40,548 nt of DNA from a virus, in IMG/VR virus record IMGVR_UViG_3300028790_000001, positions 1 to 40,548 of that record; one strand, given 5' to 3'. Positions 6,392 to 12,603 of this stretch are shown in pieces. Position 1 is the stretch's first letter. The number at the start of each line of letters is the position of its first letter. The notes under the pieces were generated by a model. The model saw only the letters and a list, made by a program, of their open reading frames with translations, had not been told where the DNA came from and searched no databases. The translations under genes and the position numbers were made by a program.

Positions 6392-6407
6392 GGGGGGTAT
6401 TCCCCCC
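6392..6407. terminator. Short G6/C6 hairpin
   Basis: Six G, TATT, six C just downstream of the stop of the 83-aa gene. It can form a tight hairpin on either strand but has no U-rich tail; possibly a weak terminator between the two leaderless genes. Confidence 0.35.
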
Positions 6408-6413
6408 AACGGG

Positions 6414-6665
6414 TCAGTGGGGGGGGTCGGTGGGGTCCTCAGGTTGGGGGGCGGTGATGATGGTGAGGAGGACGTCGAGTTTGGCTTCGGTGGTGCGGCC
6501 CTGGTCGATGAGGACGGTGAGGTCGGCTTCGATCTGGTCGAGGCGGGTGGCTTGGCGCAACACGGTGCCTCGGAGGGTGCGGACGTCTTTGTGGAGGTCG
6601 TCGAGCAGGGCGTAGATGGCGTGCACGTCGGCGTCGAGCTGGCTGAGTTTGTGGGGTGGGTCCAT
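6414..6665 (-). CDS. Coiled-coil protein, 83 aa
   Basis: Almost entirely helical with heptad spacing of Leu/Ile/Val (LDADVHAIYALLDDLHKDVR, LRQATRLDQIEADLTVLID), ending in a Pro/Asp tail. Resembles small phage coiled-coil proteins that appear near structural or HNH genes. ATG at 6665 lacks a Shine-Dalgarno; minus-strand TACGCT (6673-6678) seven bases upstream suggests a leaderless start. Role unknown. Confidence 0.65.
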   Translation of the reverse strand: MDPPHKLSQLDADVHAIYALLDDLHKDVRTLRGTVLRQATRLDQIEADLTVLIDQGRTTEAKLDVLLTIITAPQPEDPTDPPH

Positions 6666-7010
6666 GGCGGGCAGCGTAGGCCCGGGCTCTGTCGGTTCTT
6701 CAGGAAGGCGGGAGCGGTCCGGTGGGGCGCCACTGGCGGTAGGCCTTGACGTGGGGGTACGCTCCCCGGAGGGACGGAGGGGAGCGGCCCCCGGAGCCGC
6801 CAGCGGCGCTCCGCCACTCCCGGTGGTTTGTAGGCTCAGGTTTCAAGGGCTTGGGGCGTGACGGCGGGGTCACCTCATCCCGGTCTCTGTCGGAGGTGCG
6901 ACGGGGGTTTCGCCGGGGTTCGCCGTGGTAGGAAGCTTGCCGGGAGGGTCCTCACGCCCTGCCCTTCCGGCCACCACGGTCCCTGAATCCGGCGATGGTG
7001 GGCCGCTACG
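6666..7010. other. Divergent intergenic region (345 bp)
   Basis: Separates the leftward small genes from the plus-strand operon and must hold promoters for both. Visible elements are a candidate leftward -10 at 6673-6678, an inverted repeat CGCTCCCC/GGGGAGCG (6760-6767 and 6779-6786), and the small palindrome CGCCACTGGCG near 6730. No tRNA or convincing rightward promoter was found. Confidence 0.5.
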
Positions 7011-7391
7011 GTGGCCGGCGTGGGCACCAGGGATCAGGAGGGTTGGCCGGCGGGGGTCGTGCTTACCGCTGGCGAGGCGGGCCGGCACGATGCGTTGGTG
7101 CCGTTGCTGGAGCTCGCGGTGCCGTTATGGATTTCCCATTGGCGGGGTTCGACGCCGTTCACCCGGACGTCTCGGGCGGCGTACTGCGGTGAGGTGGTGG
7201 GCGAGCACGGCGACGTGCTCATGTTCCGCTCGCGCCCGGTGCCGGCCCGCACCCTGGAGGGCGGGATAGAGATGGAAGCGATTCCGGGGACGGGTGAGGT
7301 GTTCGACCGGCTGGCCGAGGGGATCGCGTTGGCGGCCTACCAGCCGGGCGGGATCGACCTGTTCGGCCACCACTGGGAGGTGCCGGGGTGA
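7011..7391 (+). CDS. Unknown protein A of the plus-strand operon (paralogue of B)
   Basis: 126 aa, first gene of the rightward operon. From about residue 38 it parallels the next gene: AVPLWISHWRGSTP, YCGEVV, then FDRLAEGIALAAYQPGG and LFGHHWEV. The GTG at 7011 is the longest start; an internal GTG at the start of VLTAGEAG would leave a protein closer in size to B. The stop overlaps the next GTG (GTGA). Function unknown; small and globular, with no signal peptide or membrane helix. Confidence 0.7.
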   Translation: MAGVGTRDQEGWPAGVVLTAGEAGRHDALVPLLELAVPLWISHWRGSTPFTRTSRAAYCGEVVGEHGDVLMFRSRPVPARTLEGGIEMEAIPGTGEVFDRLAEGIALAAYQPGGIDLFGHHWEVPG

Positions 7392-7693
7392 CCTCGACCG
7401 AGGAGATGCGGTTCGATCTGGCCGCCTGGCCGCGGCCGGCAGAGCGGGACGTGCAGTCCCGGGACGCGTTCGTGGAGGCGTTGCGGGCGGCGGTGCCGTT
7501 GTGGATGGCGCACTGGTGGGGGTCGCCGCCGGCGGTGCGGGAGGCGCGGGGCCGGTATTGCGGGCAGGTGGTGGAGCTCGGCGTCCAGGTGCGGGGTCCG
7601 TTCAACCGGTTGGCGGAGGCGGTGGCCATCGCGGCCTATGAGCCGGGTGGGGTCCGGGTGTTCGGCCAGCGTTGGGAGGTCCGGGACCGGTGA
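7388..7693 (+). CDS. Unknown protein B of the plus-strand operon (paralogue of A)
   Basis: 101 aa. Shares with A the order AVPLWMAHWWGSPP, RYCGQVV, FNRLAEAVAIAAYEPGG and VFGQRWEV, so the pair arose by tandem duplication. Codons end mainly in G, unlike the C-ending codons of the minus-strand genes, following the G-rich plus strand. Coupled by GTGA overlaps on both sides. No family recognised. Confidence 0.75.
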   Translation: MTSTEEMRFDLAAWPRPAERDVQSRDAFVEALRAAVPLWMAHWWGSPPAVREARGRYCGQVVELGVQVRGPFNRLAEAVAIAAYEPGGVRVFGQRWEVRDR

Positions 7694-7968
7694 GGGCCGA
7701 TCTGGTGGCCGAGGCCCGGGCGGTGGTGGTGCCGGTGATGCTCGACCTCGAGTCGACGGTGAGGGACGCGGCGGTGTCGCCGATGGTGCCGGCCGAGGTG
7801 CGGGCGGTGGCCGTGGCGTTGGCCCGGGCGGTGCTCGACGAGCTCGACCCGGGCGCCGACGTGGAGACGGTGCGGGAGATGGCGGGGGGTCGGGTGGTGG
7901 CGTTGGTGCGCTCCTCGCCGGGCCTGGAGGCGTCGACGGCGGCGCATCCGGCGGGACACCGGCCGTGA
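7690..7968 (+). CDS. Unknown helical protein C of the plus-strand operon
   Basis: 92 aa, nearly all helix with Ala/Val/Arg/Glu (VAEARAVVVPVMLDLESTVR, EVRAVAVALARAVLDELD). The GTG at 7690 overlaps the stop of B; the stop overlaps the next GTG. Function unknown. Confidence 0.65.
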   Translation: MRADLVAEARAVVVPVMLDLESTVRDAAVSPMVPAEVRAVAVALARAVLDELDPGADVETVREMAGGRVVALVRSSPGLEASTAAHPAGHRP

Positions 7969-8702
7969 TCTCTCCGTGGGTGAGCGCTTCGAGGGCGCTC
8001 CGGGGGCAGTGGGTGCGGGCGGAGGCGTTCTCGCCGGTCTGGGTGGAGGTGGTCCACGACGACGGCGGGCCGGTCGAGCCGCGCTATTTCCACGCGGACA
8101 TGATCGCGGGGCGGTCGTGGGATCTGGGCGACGTCGCGACGCATGAGTTGCGGGTGTGCGCCTATGACGAGCCGGGGGAGCGGGCGGTGTCGTGGTGGGC
8201 GGACCTCATGGACATGGCCGAGATGCCTCTGCCGGGTCTCCTCCACCGGCGCGGGTGGGCGGTCGGCGTCGTCGAGGGCCAGGCCGCGGCGTTCGCTGCG
8301 CTGGGGTCGATCGGGGAGCGCGCCGGGGTGCCGGTGCGATGGCGCGAGCCGGCCCTACGTGGCCTGGGCGGCGGCGATGACGCAGGGCGGGACACGCTGG
8401 CGCCACCGCCGGCGGACGGTGATGACCTCGGGGGTGGCGGTGCAGTCGGCGCAGGGGCAGGCCCGGTAGCCCTCGACGAGGCCGGGGGTCACGTAGAGGG
8501 GCCCGTCGGGTTGCACGGGCCCGGGGAGGAACCACACGGTGATGCCGGCGCCCTCGTCGTGGATTTCGAGGAGGACGATGACGCGGTTCGGCCAGTTGAG
8601 GGAGATGTTGGCGAAGTAGGCGAGGGCCTCGGGGTCGGTGTCGAGGTGTTCGGTGACCCACCGGTCGGGTGTGAGGACGAGACGCATGGGAGGGTCCTGT
8701 GA
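7965..8702 (+). CDS. Unknown protein D of the plus-strand operon, 3' end doubtful
   Basis: GTG at 7965 overlaps the stop of C. The first 125 or so residues look real, with many Trp and a mixed fold (GQWVRAEAFSPVWVEVVHDD, YFHADMIAGRSWDLGD, VSWWADLMDMAEMPLPG). After about 8350 the frame turns Gly/Asp-rich with poor third-position GC while the opposite strand codes a convincing gene (8355-8687). The real protein may end near 8350-8470 after a frameshift, or the stop at 8700-8702, which overlaps the next GTG, may be used. Boundaries uncertain. Confidence 0.5.
   Translation: MISPWVSASRALRGQWVRAEAFSPVWVEVVHDDGGPVEPRYFHADMIAGRSWDLGDVATHELRVCAYDEPGERAVSWWADLMDMAEMPLPGLLHRRGWAVGVVEGQAAAFAALGSIGERAGVPVRWREPALRGLGGGDDAGRDTLAPPPADGDDLGGGGAVGAGAGPVALDEAGGHVEGPVGLHGPGEEPHGDAGALVVDFEEDDDAVRPVEGDVGEVGEGLGVGVEVFGDPPVGCEDETHGRVL
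8355..8687 (-). CDS. Hypothetical protein, 110 aa, antisense to gene D tail
   Basis: Starts at ATG 8687 with AGGA seven bases upstream. Third codon positions are almost all G or C, and the protein is well balanced (LTPDRWVTEHLDTDPEALAY, NRVIVLLEIHDEGAGITVWF) with three cysteines in ACPCADC. It is the last gene of the leftward tail-fibre transcript. Function unknown. It lies wholly opposite the end of plus-strand gene D, so at least one of the two is mis-extended. Confidence 0.7.
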   Translation of the reverse strand: MRLVLTPDRWVTEHLDTDPEALAYFANISLNWPNRVIVLLEIHDEGAGITVWFLPGPVQPDGPLYVTPGLVEGYRACPCADCTATPEVITVRRRWRQRVPPCVIAAAQAT

Positions 8703-8836
8703 GTGGATGGCAGATCGCCGCGGTGGTGGCCGTGGTGTGGTGTGTGCTGTCGGCCGTGTTGGCGGTGGCGTGGGCGAAGCGGTGGATCCGGGTGGAGCCG
8801 CCGGGGGGTTGGGCCGACGAGGAGCGCGAGTTCTAG
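8699..8836 (+). CDS. 45-aa single-pass membrane protein
   Basis: GTG at 8699 has GGGAGG about five bases upstream and overlaps the stop of gene D. One strongly hydrophobic helix (IAAVVAVVWCVLSAVLAVAW) is followed by a basic then acidic cytoplasmic-type tail (KRWIRVEPP..DEEREF). Its TAG overlaps the stop of the opposite-strand gene at 8833. It could be an accessory holin or membrane anchor; no family evidence. Confidence 0.5.
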   Translation: MSGWQIAAVVAVVWCVLSAVLAVAWAKRWIRVEPPGGWADEEREF

Positions 8837-9060
8837 TCGGCGGGCGCGGGGTCGTCGAGGCCTGGGGCTTCGGCGGGGACGCTGGCGGCGTCGACCTGGC
8901 GCTGTAGGAGCTGGCGGACGTGGTCGAGGTCGAACAGCGCGGCGTCCGCGGCGGCGTAGCGGACGGGTTGCACGGGGAGGGCGGTGAGGTGGTCGCCGTC
9001 GTCGACGACGGCCTCGATGTTGACGGTGAACCCGATGATGCGGACCCGGTGTTCGCTCAC
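8833..9060 (-). CDS. Small protein after the tail fibre, 75 aa
   Basis: GTG at 9060 overlaps the fibre stop (GTGA). Strand-rich N-terminus (HRVRIIGFTVNIEAVVDDGD) and a helix (ALFDLDHVRQLLQRQVDAA), ending in an acidic Pro/Ala tail. Probably a fibre-associated protein or chaperone by position; sequence not recognised. Confidence 0.65.
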   Translation of the reverse strand: MSEHRVRIIGFTVNIEAVVDDGDHLTALPVQPVRYAAADAALFDLDHVRQLLQRQVDAASVPAEAPGLDDPAPAD

Positions 9061-10400
9061 GTTGCGGCCAGGCCGAGGTTGAGGAGGGCGGTGCGCAGGT
9101 AGTTGGCGAGCGCCATGGTGGTCGCGGGGTCGGTGGCCGCCGCGGGCAGGCCGGCGGGTTGCACGACGGGTGTGACGCCGTAGAAGCCGAGTTTCTGGCC
9201 GGCGGCGGTGCCGATCCGGGTGCCAATGCCGGTTCCGACGGAGAGGTTCTTGGCGTCCATGAGGGTCATGCCGGCGCCGTTGAGGAACATGGTGAGTTGG
9301 GAGCCGGATACGGCGTTGGCGACGAAGAACCCCATGTAGGCGTCGAAGGTGGCCGTCTGCCAGGCGACCTGGATGGAACCCTGTTCGGTGTCGCTTGTGG
9401 TCGACGACCAACGAATCGACGAACCCTGTCCGGCTATGGGTGAGCCGGACACGCCTGTCGCTTGGAGCAAGATGGAGTTATTGATGGTGGCGTTCGGGTG
9501 TTGAACACTGAATTGGGCCGCTCGCAGGATGCCTGATGCGGTGATGGCGCCGCCGATATAGGTGAGGGTCACGTCGCCGGTGTCGCCGCCGTTGCGCCAG
9601 GCGATCGGAGTTGCGGTCGGCAGACGGATAATGCCTGCCGCAGCGACAGGGTCGGGGCCCAGAGCGAGCGCGACATTGGACCTTATGAGGCCGTTACCGC
9701 CGCGGAAGAAGCTGGCATCGGTGCCGAAATAGAGGGCGCCGTCGGCGTCGGTGGTGCCGGTCTGTTTGCCGATGGTGACGACGCCGTTGACGGCCGGAAT
9801 CGCTCCGGTGCCGAACGCTTTGCGGCCCGTGATGATCTCGTCGCCGGTGATATGGACGACGGCGGTGTTGACGGCTTTGGCGGCCAGGTCGGTCGTGAGG
9901 TTGGTGACCTGAGATTCGGCGATGGTGACGGGGTCGGTGCCGCCCGCGGCGTGGGTGGCGGCGTGCGCGGTGGGCGTGACGGCGTTGGTCCACGCGGTGT
10001 CGTAGTCGGCGCCCGACGCCTTCACGAGGGCCTGGCCGGTGGTGCCGCCGGCTTTGACGCCGGGTCCCGCAGGGCCGGCGCCGCCCGGCAGGCCGGTGTC
10101 GCCCTTGGCGCCGGTGTCGCCCTTGGCGCCGGTGTCGCCCTTCGAACCGGGCGGGCCGGGGACGGTCGAAGCCGCGCCGGTGTCTCCCTTGGGTCCCGGG
10201 TCGCCCTTCGAGCCGGGCGGGCCGGGCACGGTGGACGCGGGCCCGGAGGGGCCGGGGCGGCCGCCGACGTAGACCTCGACAGACTGGGCTCGGCGTGACG
10301 CGACGATCGTGGCCCGGCGGCGGTCGACTTCGATGGGGGTGCCCGCGGCGCGGGCGGCGACGATGGTGGCCCGGCGGCGGTCGACGTTGATGTCAGGCAT
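9057..10400 (-). CDS. Tail fibre with collagen-like segment
   Basis: 447 aa receptor-binding candidate. The N-terminus carries a duplicated VDRRRATIVAA-type segment, then about 65 residues of Gly-X-Y collagen-like repeats (GPPGSKGDPGPKGDTG pattern, about 48-110) that form a trimeric shaft. A beta-rich distal part follows with phage-fibre features (THAAGGTDPVT, ITGRKAFGTGAIP, GALYFGTDASFF) and a C-terminal helix (PATTMALANYLRTALLNLGL). It sits downstream of the replication block, away from the other tail genes, together with a BppU-like gene. Confidence 0.85.
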   Translation of the reverse strand: MPDINVDRRRATIVAARAAGTPIEVDRRRATIVASRRAQSVEVYVGGRPGPSGPASTVPGPPGSKGDPGPKGDTGAASTVPGPPGSKGDTGAKGDTGAKGDTGLPGGAGPAGPGVKAGGTTGQALVKASGADYDTAWTNAVTPTAHAATHAAGGTDPVTIAESQVTNLTTDLAAKAVNTAVVHITGDEIITGRKAFGTGAIPAVNGVVTIGKQTGTTDADGALYFGTDASFFRGGNGLIRSNVALALGPDPVAAAGIIRLPTATPIAWRNGGDTGDVTLTYIGGAITASGILRAAQFSVQHPNATINNSILLQATGVSGSPIAGQGSSIRWSSTTSDTEQGSIQVAWQTATFDAYMGFFVANAVSGSQLTMFLNGAGMTLMDAKNLSVGTGIGTRIGTAAGQKLGFYGVTPVVQPAGLPAAATDPATTMALANYLRTALLNLGLAAT

Positions 10401-10731
10401 GAGCGGCGTCCCGGGAGACGTCGAGCACGAACTCGAGCCAGGTGTAGGCCTCGCCGGTCTCTTCGACGTCGAGCCATTCGCCGCCGCGGACCTTGGCGGA
10501 CTGGACTTCGGTGCATCCGAGGGTGGCCTGGCCGGTGTTGGCCACCTGGTTGGGGTCCGGCGTCACGGTGAAGAGGGCGACGACGGCGCCGGTGGTGGGG
10601 TGGCGGGCTTCGGCGAGCCAGGTGGTGCCGGTGAGGTCGTAGGGGTCGCCCTCGTCGTAGAAGGTGACGGGGTAGGCGATGCGGTCGCCTTGCTTGATTT
10701 CGAGGCGCACGCGTTGGTCCACGGCGGTCAC
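10393..10731 (-). CDS. BppU-like baseplate/fibre-linking protein
   Basis: 112 aa. The pattern RLEIKQGDRIAYPVTFYDEG, DLTGTTWLAEARHP, VVALFTVT and GEAYTWLEFVLDV is the single beta-sandwich of BppU N-terminal domains that plug fibres into the tail tip. GTG at 10731 (or 10722) is chosen to keep the first strand. Its stop overlaps the fibre ATG by a few bases, which supports a joint role in host attachment. Confidence 0.7.
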   Translation of the reverse strand: MTAVDQRVRLEIKQGDRIAYPVTFYDEGDPYDLTGTTWLAEARHPTTGAVVALFTVTPDPNQVANTGQATLGCTEVQSAKVRGGEWLDVEETGEAYTWLEFVLDVSRDAAHA

Positions 10732-10748
10732 GCTACCGGCGCCCTTGG

Positions 10749-11030
10749 CTACGGGGCGGGAGGCTCGGCGGCGGTGCGGAGGCGGCGTTCGAAGTCGAGG
10801 CCGGTGACGGGTTCGGGGGGTGGTGCCCACTCCTCGACGGCGAGGACGTCGGCCTTGGCGGCGTAGACCCGGACGACCTGGCCGAGGCCGGGGTGGTCGA
10901 GGGCGTCTTCGAGGGCCGGGGTCCACGAGACGCCGCGGTCGGTGACGCGCAGGCCGGAGTCGTGGACGCCGTGCCAGCCGTCAGCGAGGAGGATGCGGCG
11001 CACGGCGTGAGGGTCGTTCAGGTAGAGCAC
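10749..11030 (-). CDS. Hypothetical protein, 93 aa
   Basis: GTG at 11030 with GGAG five bases upstream. Mixed helix/strand (AVRRILLADGWHGVHDSGLR, VVRVYAAKADVLAVEEW). It lies between ParA-associated genes and the fibre genes; function unknown. Confidence 0.65.
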   Translation of the reverse strand: MLYLNDPHAVRRILLADGWHGVHDSGLRVTDRGVSWTPALEDALDHPGLGQVVRVYAAKADVLAVEEWAPPPEPVTGLDFERRLRTAAEPPAP

Positions 11031-11031
11031 G

Positions 11032-11259
11032 TCATCTCCTCGGCGGGGGGTCGATGCGGAGGCGGACGTCGTCGATGATGCCGTCGGGATCGGTGGCTTC
11101 GAGGGTCACGGCGTAGCCGGCGTCGAGGTAGGCCTTGGACAGGTCGCCGTGACGTTCGGGGGCTTCGGGGAGGTCGGTGAGGTGGACGAGCTCGTCGACC
11201 AGGACGACGCCGTCGTCGAGGAGCACCCGGAACCGCAGGCGGGCGTAGGGGTTGGTCAC
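11032..11259 (-). CDS. Hypothetical protein, 75 aa
   Basis: GTG at 11259 overlaps the previous stop. Beta-rich start (ARLRFRVLLDDGVVLVDELV), central helix (DLSKAYLDAGYAVTLEA) and a basic end. Not recognised. Confidence 0.65.
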   Translation of the reverse strand: MTNPYARLRFRVLLDDGVVLVDELVHLTDLPEAPERHGDLSKAYLDAGYAVTLEATDPDGIIDDVRLRIDPPPRR

Positions 11260-11528
11260 CGCGCCCGGAGCTCGCGGGTGTAGGCGATGGCGGCCTCCTC
11301 GACGGCGACGCGGGCCTCGGGGTGGTCGTGCACGAGGCGCAGGGCGGCGACGACGAGGGCGATGCGGCTGGCGCCGGAGGTGTGCGCCCAGTCGCCGAGG
11401 CGGTCGTAGTCCTCGGCGGGCATCTCGCCGGTGAGTTTCTTGCGGGCCGCCTTGAGGGCGGCGAGGCTGGCGGGGGTGAAGATGGGCCCGTCGTCGAGGA
11501 CGGCGCCGAGGTCGGGCCGGGTGCTCAT
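11256..11528 (-). CDS. Small helical protein downstream of parA (possible ParB partner)
   Basis: 90 aa, ATG overlapping the ParA stop. All-helical (SLAALKAARKKLTGEMPAED, ASRIALVVAALRLVHDHPEA). Small phage and plasmid partition systems place a short DNA-binding protein directly after ParA, and this gene has that position. The sequence does not show a clear ribbon-helix-helix or HTH, so the role is inferred from context only. Confidence 0.5.
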   Translation of the reverse strand: MSTRPDLGAVLDDGPIFTPASLAALKAARKKLTGEMPAEDYDRLGDWAHTSGASRIALVVAALRLVHDHPEARVAVEEAAIAYTRELRAR

Positions 11529-12166
11529 GCGGCCGGGGTGGGGACGAGGAGCCGCTCGAGGATCTCCCGGGCCGCGGGGAGGAACTCGTGGCGGGGCGTG
11601 ACCTCGCCGACGGCGTCCTCGATGCGGGCCCGGGCGGGCACGACGTTGGTGAGCACGGGGAGGCCCCGGTCGACGAACGCCTTGCGGGCGGTGGCGGCGG
11701 TGTGGCGGCGGGCGTCGACGAAGTTGAGGAGCACGCCGTGGTCGAGGTCGCGGCGCATCTTCTCGGCTTCGATGAGCCGGAGGATGGCGGGGAGGCGGTC
11801 GACGTCGAGGGCGGCGGCCCTCGTGGGGATGATGGCGAGGTCGGCGACGGCGAGGGCGGCGACGACGGAGGGGACGACGGTGCCCTCATGGGTGCGGGTC
11901 GAGGGGGTGTCGATGATGACGACGTCGTAGCCCATGGCGAGCGACGGCAGGCGGCGGGGGAGGTCGGGGGTGTAGTGGGTGACGAACGCGACGTTGGGCG
12001 GCCAGGCGTCGCCGGCGACGTGCACCCAGCGGGCCGCGGACCCGCCTTCGGTGTCGATGAGGAGCACGGCGAGTTCGAGCGCGGCGGCGGTGAGGGCGGT
12101 CTGCACGGACGCGGTGGACTTGCCGACCCCTCCCTTCGGGTTCACGAACGTGACGATGGAGGCCAT
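11525..12166 (-). CDS. parA: ParA-family partition ATPase
   Basis: 213 aa. Deviant Walker A KGGVGKST at residues 11-18, motif near DTEGG (38-42), Walker B VVIIDTP at 82-88. The length fits the small ParA class lacking an N-terminal HTH. ParA moves DNA cargo over the nucleoid for segregation, so the phage may persist as a plasmid; some phages instead use ParA-like proteins for other positioning. ATG at 12166 has AGGAAGG upstream. Array H lies 58 bases upstream, where a centromere or operator could be. Confidence 0.85.
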   Translation of the reverse strand: MASIVTFVNPKGGVGKSTASVQTALTAAALELAVLLIDTEGGSAARWVHVAGDAWPPNVAFVTHYTPDLPRRLPSLAMGYDVVIIDTPSTRTHEGTVVPSVVAALAVADLAIIPTRAAALDVDRLPAILRLIEAEKMRRDLDHGVLLNFVDARRHTAATARKAFVDRGLPVLTNVVPARARIEDAVGEVTPRHEFLPAAREILERLLVPTPAA

Positions 12167-12603
12167 GGTGCCGGGTCCCTTCCTGAAGCGGATGCAGGGA
12201 CGCTACAGGCTGGGGGCGTGGGGACGTGGGGATGTCCCGACGTGTCGATGTCCCCAGGTGCCGACGTGGCGACGTCGTCAGGTGCCGACGTGGCGACGTC
12301 GCCGGCGCCGGGCAGAGCCAGCAGGTCCCGGTCGAGCCAGGCCCGACCGAGGGGGGTGGCGCGCAGGGCCCGGGTGTCGGGCCGGCGGCGGGTGCCGGGC
12401 CGGCCGATGCGGTGCAGGGCCCCGTAGGCGACGAGGTCGTAGAGGGTGGCTTCGACGGTGCGCCACGGGGTGCCCCCGGAGCTGAACAGGTCGACGACCT
12501 CGTCCCAGGCGACGCCGGTCGCGCTGGCGTAGACGTAGTCGAGGACGCCGAGGACCAGGGCGGGCGCCCGATAGCCGAGGGGGTCAGAACTCGCCGAGCT
12601 CAT
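12142..12603 (-). CDS. Winged-helix-like protein with repeat-encoded tail
   Basis: 153 aa, ATG at 12603 overlapping the helicase stop region by about 20 bases. Residues 8-85 look like a PadR/wHTH-type fold (VLGVLDYVYASATGVAWDEV, RTVEATLYDLVAYGALHRIG). The C-terminal part (GDVATSAPDDVATSAPGDID and following) is translation of array H. The stop lies 25 bases inside parA. Could be a helicase partner or a regulator of parA. Confidence 0.6.
   Translation of the reverse strand: MSSASSDPLGYRAPALVLGVLDYVYASATGVAWDEVVDLFSSGGTPWRTVEATLYDLVAYGALHRIGRPGTRRRPDTRALRATPLGRAWLDRDLLALPGAGDVATSAPDDVATSAPGDIDTSGHPHVPTPPACSVPASASGRDPAPWPPSSRS
12224..12303. repeat. 8-bp palindromic repeat array H upstream of parA (10 units)
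   Basis: Ten units in phase from 12224 to 12303; eight have ACGT or ATGT cores and two (12256, 12280) have AGGT. A decayed unit lies at 12216. It is the only array outside the 38.6-5.1 kb segment. It is translated in the preceding gene and ends 58 bases upstream of the parA ATG, the usual place of a parS/operator. Confidence 0.9.

Noticed and set aside
6666-7010. tRNA gene in the divergent gap
   Set aside because: Several inverted repeats occur, but no cloverleaf with a T-loop GTTCGA-type sequence and acceptor stem could be assembled.
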